Assembly (NCBI RefSeq): GCF_015694725.1
Contig: NZ_JADQDQ010000011.1
Coordinates: forward strand, 1-64,000
Length of the DNA stretch: 64,000 nucleotides
From: Hymenobacter jeongseonensis
Lineage (GTDB): Bacteria > Bacteroidota > Bacteroidia > Cytophagales > Hymenobacteraceae
Reading direction: 5' to 3'
Within the stretch, counting starts at the first letter, position 1, and every line of letters starts with the position of its first letter. The notes under the pieces are model-generated. The model made no database searches, was not told the DNA's origin, and was given only the letters and a program-made list of their open reading frames with translations. Positions 1 to 7,110 of the stretch are shown in pieces. A program made the position numbers and the translations under genes.

Positions 1-42
1 CAGCAGGAAGCGGGCGGCCACGAAGACATAGTGCTTGGTCAT
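1..42 (-). CDS. 5' end of a minus-strand gene, cut by the window edge
   Basis: An ATG at 42 (minus strand) opens a frame that stays open to base 1 and encodes 14 residues beginning MTKHYVFVAARFLL. It is preceded by AT-rich DNA suited to a promoter. The basic start followed by a hydrophobic run would fit the first helix of a small membrane protein of the DoxX type, but 14 residues cannot establish a family. That identification is only a guess. Confidence 0.35.
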   Translation of the reverse strand, partial: MTKHYVFVAARFLL

Positions 43-317
43 GTTAGCAATTATAAGCACAAACAGAATACCCTCCTATCCCTGAACCCCTAGCAACTGG
101 CCAGAACCTGGTAGCAATTGGCCACTGCAGGGCTAAACGAGTTTAGGAAACTGGTCTACGAATCAAAGTTTACGAAATGCGCCAAGGGGATGAGTTTCGT
201 GAACTCCTACAGGCTGATGGAATGCTTTTGGTTGAAAAGAAATATTTGGCCTTTGCATGGCGCCTTCCTACGCCGAAACCTTTGCCCCTATTTCTTCATC
301 CTCGTTTATTATTTTTC

Positions 318-737
318 ATGCAAAAAAGACTGTACCCCTGCCTTCTACTGGCTGGAATTGCCCTGAGCACCCAATCGTGCGCCGTCCATAGCGGCTTGAT
401 TACCGGAGGCGCCAATCTGCAAACCAATAACTTTTCCTACGTGGCCAGCAATGTGCAAGGCACCGCCAAAACCAAGTACATTTTTGGTATTGGGGGCTTG
501 TCCAAAAGCGCGCTGGTGGCGGAAGCCAAAAAAGATTTGACCAAGAATCACCCGCTTAAATCCGGGCAGGCGTATGCCAACTTCATCCTGGATTTCCGCG
601 GGTCCTACTTACCGATTGTCACAGGCAATCGATGCACGCTCACGGCAGATATTGTGGAGTTCAGTGGGGTCCTGCCGTCCGGACAATCGGCAGTGCCGAG
701 CACTCCTAATTCCTCTTCAAAGGAAAAGGGCGAATAA
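318..737 (+). CDS. Putative lipoprotein, DUF6567-like
   Basis: The product has 139 residues. The start at 318 (MQKRLYPCLL) was preferred over an upstream in-frame start because it gives a clean lipoprotein signal ending in a Ser-Cys lipobox (residues 10-18). The body carries YIFGIGGLSKSALVAEAKKDL, then a segment reading LKSGQAYAN and a C-terminal TLTADIVEFS strand. This layout resembles the small Bacteroidota lipoproteins grouped as DUF6567, whose function is unknown. The last 25 residues are Ser/Pro-rich and look disordered. It is monocistronic, with a perfect hairpin terminator 43 bases after the stop. Confidence 0.7.
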   Translation: MQKRLYPCLLLAGIALSTQSCAVHSGLITGGANLQTNNFSYVASNVQGTAKTKYIFGIGGLSKSALVAEAKKDLTKNHPLKSGQAYANFILDFRGSYLPIVTGNRCTLTADIVEFSGVLPSGQSAVPSTPNSSSKEKGE

Positions 738-780
738 CCGGTTCACGGACAGGAGTACGATACTTCAAGTCTAGTCATCA

Positions 781-818
781 TACAAAAGCCGCAGCCTAAA
801 CAGACTGCGGCTTTTGTA
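781..818 (+). terminator. Rho-independent terminator, perfect 14-bp stem
   Basis: The arms TACAAAAGCCGCAG (781-794) and CTGCGGCTTTTGTA (805-818) are exact reverse complements around a 10-base loop. A U-tract lies on the descending arm. It sits 43 bases after the DUF6567-like gene. Confidence 0.8.
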
Positions 819-928
819 TAGAGAGAGGTTTTACCAGCGTAATATCAAACGTTCTTGCTAAACGGTGGTTCTAAGACATTTTACATGGCAAAGAATTGGG
901 GAAGGGAGGAATTAATCTATTTTTTAAG

Positions 929-952
929 AAGGGCCTTCCGGGGCCCTTTTTT
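929..952 (+). terminator. Terminator-like hairpin without an upstream gene
   Basis: The arms AAGGGCC and GGCCCTT flank a short loop and are followed by a run of six T. The nearest upstream gene already has its own terminator at 781-818, so this hairpin may end a short untranslated RNA starting in 820-925. Confidence 0.45.
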
Positions 953-1158
953 GTGCCCAGCCGGGTCATTTTGCGTGGTGCTCGTCTCAGACAACTAGAT
1001 CAAAGGCCATTGCTACCTACCAGCGTGGGCACATTGTTGCACCGACCCCACACTTTAACAGCGAGCTTATAATTAATAGTGACAATATACCACAGGATAG
1101 TTATCTTTAAGGTTAAAAGGTTTATATTGCTAGTACGATACTTAATTTCCCTCTATTC

Positions 1159-3054
1159 ATGCTAAGACGTTTCCTCCCTCGCGTCGCGTATGCCCTCATC
1201 TGCTCAATGCTGCTCCTTTCGGGCTGCCAGAAAACGGAAGAGCCACCTCAGTCGCCAACTCCGCCAACTCCGCCAACGTCGCCGACAGGTGGCCTAACGG
1301 TCTTTGACAACGTGAGGGTAATTGATTCCACGTTGTTTCGACTCGACACCGCCAGCACCCAACTGGCGGCTGGCAATTACCGCTTCACGGCCAGCGGGGC
1401 GCCCTTGAACATGCCTGTGGGGGCTGTCATCGTCGGCGCCCAAGGGTACGGATTCTTGCGCAAGGTGACAGGCAGCTCCACGGCCGGTAACGTGACTACC
1501 CTGACGACCGAACCCGCGAGCCTCGCCCAAGTCTTCAGCAGCGGCACCTTGGACCTGCCCATCGACTTTGGCGTGCTGCAGGGCCGCTCTACGATTAAGC
1601 AGGGCCGCGGCACGGCGGATGCAGCCGGCATTCACTACTCGGCCAGCAACATTCCGGTCATCCAACGCTCCGGCCTCTCGGTGACCATCCGCAGCGTCAA
1701 GGCAGATTTGGAGCCTCATATGCGCTTCAAAGCCGAATTTGGCTTATTGGGCTTGACTAGCGCCGAAGTGGCTACGCGCGGCGGAATATTCGACGCCAAC
1801 ATGGTCCTGAACACCAACGTGGGCGGGGCGTTGGCTTTCCCCAACGAGCCGATTCGACTGAAGCGGTTCACCCACGTGATCCGAACGGCCGTGCCTTCCG
1901 TGCCCTTCCCCGTGCCCGTAGTCATGTTCGTTGTCGTCACCTTGAACTTGGAGACCTCCATGGCGCTGAATGCCGGTTTAAATTACGATGGCACCCTGGC
2001 TAGTCACGCGAATTTTGACCTGGGAATGGCCTACGCCAACGGAAAATGGCAAGGCATCAACAATGTGGTAACGGAAAACTCTTACCTCCCCGGCCCGGTG
2101 ACCGTCAACGCCACGGGGGACGCATCGGTGGCGCTGGTGCCAAGACTGGACGTGAGGTTCTATAACATGGTGGGGCCTTACATTGCCTTGGACCTGAAGG
2201 CTGGCTTTAAAGTAACGTCGGGCGCGCCAAATTGGGACTACGAATCCACTGCTGGCATCGACGCCAAAGCGGGGCTGGCCGCCGGCAGCTTCTTGGGGCC
2301 GCAGGTGGATAATTTCAACGCGACTTGGCCCTGGGTGCGGTTTGTGCAAAAAGCGCCGGAACGCCTCGAGTTGACGTCGGGCAACAACCAGACCGGGCCG
2401 AGCGCCACCGCGCTGCCTCAGCCCGTGCGCACCCGGGTGCTCAACTCCCGGGGGGGACCGGTGCAATTTGTACGGGTCTCCTTCACGCCCGCTCCCAACC
2501 ACGGGAGCGTTTCCCCGGCCAGCGTAACGACTGACGCGAACGGCTACGCCCAAACCAGTTGGACCCTGGGAACGGCAGGCGGCGTGCAGAGCCTGAGCGT
2601 CACGGCCAAAAAGGGCGATGGACAGGATATCAGCAACGCCCCGCTTGCCGTCACAGCCACTATGGGCGGCTGCTTAACGCCAGCTCAATCGGCCCTGCTT
2701 ACCGGCGGCGGCACCAAAGTGTGGCACTTGGTGACGTTTCAGTCCACCAGCACTGGTGCCCCAGTACAGGCTATCGGGCCGCCTATTCGATACAGCTTCA
2801 ACAGCAATAATACGCTTATGCAGGACCTTTGGCAAACCATGATTAAGGACGTTCCACCTGCCCCCATTGAGTATTTAAATATACAAAGAGCTACTCCACT
2901 GACAGTGTACGGACCCGATCCTTTTTGTAGGCCAAATATCGGTTTTTCAATAGGTTATGGGAGTGGCCAAATTGTTGCCCTTACGGCCACGCAGCTAGTT
3001 GTTCGTGCCGAAAACTCGGCTGGCTACAGTATTTTTACGTTCCGGCCAGAGTGA
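1159..3054 (+). CDS. Large lipoprotein with a Big-1/invasin-like Ig domain
   Basis: The product has 631 residues. A signal peptide ends in the lipobox LLLSGC (Cys23), followed by a Pro/Thr-rich linker (residues 24-43) of the kind that lifts surface lipoproteins off the membrane. Residues 44-400 are beta-rich with no family I recognise. Residues about 403-502 look like a bacterial Ig-like (Big-1) domain: a linker with VRTRVLNSRGGPV, then GSVSPASVTTDANGYAQTSW. The last 130 residues form a separate domain encoded by noticeably more AT-rich DNA than the rest, which may point to a recent junction. Surface exposure and a binding or adhesion role are inferences. Confidence 0.75.
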   Translation: MLRRFLPRVAYALICSMLLLSGCQKTEEPPQSPTPPTPPTSPTGGLTVFDNVRVIDSTLFRLDTASTQLAAGNYRFTASGAPLNMPVGAVIVGAQGYGFLRKVTGSSTAGNVTTLTTEPASLAQVFSSGTLDLPIDFGVLQGRSTIKQGRGTADAAGIHYSASNIPVIQRSGLSVTIRSVKADLEPHMRFKAEFGLLGLTSAEVATRGGIFDANMVLNTNVGGALAFPNEPIRLKRFTHVIRTAVPSVPFPVPVVMFVVVTLNLETSMALNAGLNYDGTLASHANFDLGMAYANGKWQGINNVVTENSYLPGPVTVNATGDASVALVPRLDVRFYNMVGPYIALDLKAGFKVTSGAPNWDYESTAGIDAKAGLAAGSFLGPQVDNFNATWPWVRFVQKAPERLELTSGNNQTGPSATALPQPVRTRVLNSRGGPVQFVRVSFTPAPNHGSVSPASVTTDANGYAQTSWTLGTAGGVQSLSVTAKKGDGQDISNAPLAVTATMGGCLTPAQSALLTGGGTKVWHLVTFQSTSTGAPVQAIGPPIRYSFNSNNTLMQDLWQTMIKDVPPAPIEYLNIQRATPLTVYGPDPFCRPNIGFSIGYGSGQIVALTATQLVVRAENSAGYSIFTFRPE

Positions 3055-3111
3055 GCGCGTGTTGAAACAAAAACTGTTGTCATGGGTGGTCGTAACCTTT
3101 AGAAAGGAGCA

Positions 3112-3501
3112 TTATTCTTCGTGAACGATTCTCAACCCAGCCAAGGCGGAATCGATGCGGCCGGTTGGCCCCACCTGCCAGAGTCCTTTCCCCGTGGCAA
3201 AGGCAGAGGACGCCTCCACCCGAAGCGTTTTGCGCTTAAGGGTCCCACCTTCCGGCAGCCGGTCCAAGTGGATGAGACCGTCCGTTCGGGTATAGCGGCC
3301 GTGGGTAATGGTTTCCGAAAACAGGCCGGCGCTGGTGTGGTCAAAGGTGCCGTTGGCTCGTAATTCCAGCCACTCTGCGGTTCCAGCCACCGAGTCGACG
3401 GACGCTTGTAAGACCACGGAGCTGGCCATATAATGCTGTGCCCCCACGACCACGAGCAGGGAAACCGCGACGCCGACCGTGATGTTGACAATGTTCGCCA
3501 T
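3112..3501 (-). CDS. Small membrane-anchored protein of unknown function
   Basis: The product has 129 residues, starting at the ATG at 3501. Residues 7-27 form a single hydrophobic segment (VGVAVSLLVVVGAQHYM) that could be an uncleaved anchor. The rest is a short beta-rich domain containing WLELRANGTFDH and GRYTRTDGLIHLDRL, reminiscent of lipocalin-like or META-type folds. Family unknown. It is convergent with the Ig-domain lipoprotein, with 57 bases between the stops and no obvious terminator. Confidence 0.6.
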   Translation of the reverse strand: MANIVNITVGVAVSLLVVVGAQHYMASSVVLQASVDSVAGTAEWLELRANGTFDHTSAGLFSETITHGRYTRTDGLIHLDRLPEGGTLKRKTLRVEASSAFATGKGLWQVGPTGRIDSALAGLRIVHEE

Positions 3502-3575
3502 GCGGGGGACAAGGTAGGTACTTGTTTAGCCAAACGGTCCTAAGGTAAACGAGGGAATTGCTGACCTTTGCGGGC

Positions 3576-4130
3576 ATGAAGCTTACTCGCTACTTGTTAA
3601 TGTTGCCGCTGTTTGCCTGTGCAGCCACCGACACCTGGCAGTCCTTCGCAATAGATAAACGACTCACCGTAGAGCTGCCCGTTCAGGCCACAGAGCTAAA
3701 TGTGGCCCAGATGCTGCCCGCTGGCCAAGCTCCCACACATACCCAGACATGGGTGGCGCGGGCGTCGGAAGGACTATGCGTAATCATGCGAATTCCTTAC
3801 GTGAATGTCGAAGTAATTAGACAAGGGGACACAACGCAGCATCGGCTTTTTTATGATAGTGTAGTCAAGGGGGCATTGGCAGATGAAAACCAGGCTCATC
3901 TACTCAAGCGCACTCCCTTCCAAATAGCTGGCGGCCTTGGCATCGAGATTAAGTATACAGTATTAGATGCGCGCACAGGCCATCGTAGAGTGCGTTACAT
4001 GCGCAGTCTTATTTTGGAGTCTATCGGCTATAATCTTCTTTTCCGGCCTGCTAACCTCTCCGACAGCTTGGGCTTAGTTGACCACGCCCAGCGCCGACGC
4101 TTCTTTAATTCCATCACGATAAATCCATAG
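3576..4130 (+). CDS. Secreted protein of unknown function
   Basis: The product has 184 residues. ATG 3576 was chosen over an in-frame TTG at 3558 because it gives a proper signal peptide (MKLTRYLLMLPLFACAATD). The mature part begins DTWQSFAIDKRLTVELP, a pattern common in small periplasmic Cytophagales proteins, and ends FFNSITINP. No catalytic motif is visible. Moderate GC and sensible composition suggest a real gene. Confidence 0.6.
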   Translation: MKLTRYLLMLPLFACAATDTWQSFAIDKRLTVELPVQATELNVAQMLPAGQAPTHTQTWVARASEGLCVIMRIPYVNVEVIRQGDTTQHRLFYDSVVKGALADENQAHLLKRTPFQIAGGLGIEIKYTVLDARTGHRRVRYMRSLILESIGYNLLFRPANLSDSLGLVDHAQRRRFFNSITINP

Positions 4131-4282
4131 CCTTTTTACTCGCTCCTCTATCGATGCGGAAGTGAGAAAGGCCCTTAACAGAATTGGCTGTCCACTCTAA
4201 CAAACGTTCAGTGAAAGGGTGATTCATCTGCGCAACCCCGACCGGGTTGCGCCATGCGCCCCGGCCGTGCCCGGTCACGGGC

Positions 4283-5661
4283 TCACGGGGTGTTGCCGGT
4301 CCGGGTACGGCGGGTGGCCCGTGCCGCGCCGTCGCGAACAATGGCCGCCAGCGCCGGGTCGCGCCGGGCAAAGTAGTCCCGGCTGCTCAGTTCCGTCCGG
4401 AGGCGGGGCGCGATGTCGGGCGTACTCAAATCCAGGAACAGGTAGGGCGCCAGCTCGGGGTGTGGGACGGGGGAGTAGCTGTGAAACCGGTCGGCGAAGT
4501 GCACGTCCAGGCGCGAGTGGGGCAAGGTCAGGTTCCCCCCCTCTGCCCAAAAGTCCAGCGCATCGCCCGCCGGGCCTCTACCACGATGGCCCCCGCCTGC
4601 CGCAGCTGGGCCGCGTGGTAGAGGCCCGCCGAAAAGGTGGCCGGCCCGGTGATGACGTACAGCCGGGCCCCGCGCTCCCGGGCCAGGGCCGCGAACTGCG
4701 CCCAGAACTCCCGGGCCACGAGCAGGTTGCCGCCGGTGTTGTGGCGCAGGTCCACCACGGCCTTGGCCACGGGCCGAACCCGCAGCTCGGCCAGCACGCG
4801 GGCCCCGAAGGCCGCGACGGTTTCGGTGCCGGGCTGGTTGCCGGCGCGGTTGTACTGCACGTACAGGAGCTGTTCGGCCGGCAGGTAGTGCTGCCAGTAC
4901 TGGCGCAAGGGGCGGCGCAGGTACAGCGGCAACCGGGTAGAATCATCCGGCAGCGCGCTCGCCCAGCTGGCCCCACGGCCCGGATGGCCCGGGTGCAGGT
5001 CCCACCACGCTTCCAGCGGCAGGCGGGAAGGGGCCAGGGGCAGCGGCTGCAGCGGCGCGCGCAGGTGCTTGCCCGCGCGCGTGCGCACCTCCAGCGCAAG
5101 GCCGCCGCCGGCGCCGACCAGGCCCAGCCCCTGCAGGATTTCGGGGCTGGTGAGCGTATACGTGCTCATGTACGCTTGCCACGCGGCGTTGCCGGCGTAG
5201 AGCGGGGCCACGCGCCGAAGCAGGGCTTCGGGGCGCTGCCCGGCCAACCGCTCGACTTTGGCGCCCAGCAACGCCGCGTGCGCGGGCGTGGTTTTGACCA
5301 CGTACAGCCCGTCGGCAAACCACCACAGGCGGACGGGGTACCGGCGCAGCACGCTGCGGTTGCGCAGCAGGTAGAGCCGCGTATGGGCATTGCCGCTCGT
5401 GGCCACGGCCGCGGCCAAGCCCACCAGTAGCTGCGGCGCGCTCAGCTGCGCCGCCGAGTCGCGCAAGGCGCTCACCCGGGCGCGGAATTGGGCGGCCCTG
5501 GCCGGGCTGAACGTTTTGTCGCGCCGCAGAAAGGAGTCCAGCACCACCTGCAGGTCCTGCCGCCACTGGGCGGGCGTGAGCGTGGGTTGGGCCCGAGCGG
5601 GCCGGGGCGGCAAGGCGACGAGCAGGAGCAGCAGGAGCAGCAGGAGACGGGCAGGAAGCAT
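4283..5661 (-). pseudogene. S41-family peptidase-like gene interrupted by a frameshift
   Basis: The first frame (5661 to 4528) encodes a signal peptide (a Leu run followed by ARAQP), a helical N-terminal region, a PDZ-like region and the S41 core. Core motifs include AVVDLRHNTGGN and TGPATFSAGLYHAAQ, where the Ser of TFSAG fits the nucleophile position. The frame stops just after FGQRGG. The next frame continues the family immediately (NLTLPHSRLDVHF to the stop at 4283), including the usual C-terminal YFARRDPALAAI. The switch lies in a run of seven C at 4535-4541. One extra C would restore a protein of about 460 residues. This is either a recent inactivation or a homopolymer sequencing error. 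Confidence 0.75.
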
Positions 5662-5819
5662 TCGTCAAGCGGTTGAGCAGCCCCTCTGCAGCGGCCACGG
5701 GTGAAACAACGGGGCTACCGCTCGGCCCGTGATTCGTTACAACAACCCGCGCGTTTATTTTTAGGAGCCTTAAGTTGACAGACCTTTGCTGCAAGAAGTA
5801 TCACCACTCATGAAGTAGT

Positions 5820-6134
5820 ATGCACCCCCTTTCAACAGTACAAGAGTGGCTTGAGGCGGGAAAGCAAATAGGTACAACCTTCTCCTACGAAAAAGCTGGT
5901 CAGACGCATTGGGCTTCTGTTGGCGTCCAGTGGTGGAATGGTGCCTACAAGATTTACCTGAGCGACATCGCGGAAGCACTGATAGCCATGAGCGAAGAGC
6001 ACCTACAAGAAGAGGTCGTAGAGGTAGCCAGGTACGAGGACATTGCCCCCGTATTGGCTATAAAGACCAGCGTCAAGCTCGAGAACTTAGCTCCGTGTAA
6101 AGGGCAGAAGGTATTTAACCCGAAGTTCAGCTAA
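5820..6134 (+). CDS. Small acidic protein of unknown function
   Basis: The product has 104 residues from the ATG at 5820. It is soluble, with no signal peptide, and contains WLEAGKQIGTTF and WWNGAYKIYLSDIAEAL. Composition is balanced and GC lower than in neighbouring genes. A TTTG-type -7 element (GACCTTTG, 5781-5788) lies 31 bases upstream of the start. No family recognised. Confidence 0.5.
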   Translation: MHPLSTVQEWLEAGKQIGTTFSYEKAGQTHWASVGVQWWNGAYKIYLSDIAEALIAMSEEHLQEEVVEVARYEDIAPVLAIKTSVKLENLAPCKGQKVFNPKFS

Positions 6135-6228
6135 ACGGTGATTAAAATTAGATTAAGCCCTTTTACAAGCCGTAAACGTTCGTTTATTAAACTTGCCTGC
6201 TTTTCTGCTCCAACTTACTTGCCTGACT

Positions 6229-7110
6229 TTACGGCTTGAGGTAGAGAGTCGCAGCCGAGTAGCTGGCCAGCACGCCCAACCCGTCGGTTATGTTGCTGGG
6301 TACGGTCACGGGACTGGGCAATACGTTGTCGCCATACGACTGCTGCCGCAGGGTTCGCACGTAGTCATAATACGCCTTGGAGACGTGGGCCACGCGCACG
6401 TAGGTTGGCCGGTCGGGGTTGGTTTCCAGGCGCAAATGGAACGGAACCGTCTGGCCGTTGAAAAGCCGGTCGCTGAAAAAATACCGGGCTTCCATCGAGA
6501 ATTCTCCTTCAAAAGGCGCGAACTGAATGATGCTAACCGCCTGGTTGTACGTCCGCGCGTTGTTGAACCGGTCGATTTCGGGCCGGTAGGCCTGCAGGTA
6601 GTAGAAATTTTCCTGCGCGGGGTCATCCGTCAGGACGAAGGCGGCCTCCACGGTGCGTGCCCCAAAGTCCGTGTCGGCCCCCCGGCTGGCTTTCACGTCG
6701 CGGAGGGCGGGCGGCGCCGGCAGTTGGGTAGTGGCGCGAACGGATGGATAGCCGGGCGCGCTGGCCCGCAGCTCATAGGCCAGCCGGGGCTGCGGCCGGT
6801 GCGTGCCGCGGTACTGCCCCTGGCCCTGGTGCGGCAGCTCCTCCAGCAGCTGCCCGGCTTGGTACACCTGCACCAGAGCCGTGGTCAACGGGGTGTGCGG
6901 GCCGTTGCTGAAAATACTGCGGCTGGCGCTGAGGTCGGCCGTGAATACGCTGTCGGGGTTCAGCACGCTGTTCAGCACCAGCTGCGGCTCCGGCTCGGGC
7001 AAGTCCAGCTCGACCACGGTTTCGCAGCTGCTCAGCAAGGCCAGCAGGGCCAGCAGCCGGCCGAGCGGTTGGCGTGCCGCCCGGCGTATCTTTTTAGAAA
7101 GTAAAGCCAT
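6229..7110 (-). CDS. DUF4249 lipoprotein, partner of the TonB receptor
   Basis: The product has 293 residues. A lipoprotein signal ends at Cys29 (LALLALLSSC), followed by ETVVELDLPEPEPQLVLNSVLNPDS, the hallmark start of DUF4249. A beta-rich region and a C-terminal GVLASYSAATLYL follow. DUF4249 proteins are encoded immediately after STN-type TonB-dependent receptors in Bacteroidota and are thought to be outer-membrane lipoprotein partners of those transporters. Its start overlaps the receptor's last 17 bases, implying translational coupling. The ligand is unknown. Confidence 0.85.
   Translation of the reverse strand: MALLSKKIRRAARQPLGRLLALLALLSSCETVVELDLPEPEPQLVLNSVLNPDSVFTADLSASRSIFSNGPHTPLTTALVQVYQAGQLLEELPHQGQGQYRGTHRPQPRLAYELRASAPGYPSVRATTQLPAPPALRDVKASRGADTDFGARTVEAAFVLTDDPAQENFYYLQAYRPEIDRFNNARTYNQAVSIIQFAPFEGEFSMEARYFFSDRLFNGQTVPFHLRLETNPDRPTYVRVAHVSKAYYDYVRTLRQQSYGDNVLPSPVTVPSNITDGLGVLASYSAATLYLKP

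Larger units (their letters stand above)
738..1158. other. 421-base non-coding stretch with two terminator-like hairpins
   Basis: No coding frame with a credible start was seen. The stretch contains the perfect hairpin at 781-818, a second terminator-like hairpin at 929-952 with no gene in front of it, and AT-rich DNA at 1060-1150 that probably holds the promoter of the lipoprotein gene starting at 1159. Confidence 0.5.

Noticed and set aside
118..366. 82-residue plus-strand frame near the left edge
   Set aside because: Non-ATG start, overlaps the start of the DUF6567-like lipoprotein gene in another frame, composition unlike a real protein.
4219..5430. 403-residue plus-strand frame over the S41-like gene
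   Set aside because: Arg/Gly/Pro-rich shadow of the real minus-strand peptidase; it spans the frameshift and contains no family motif.
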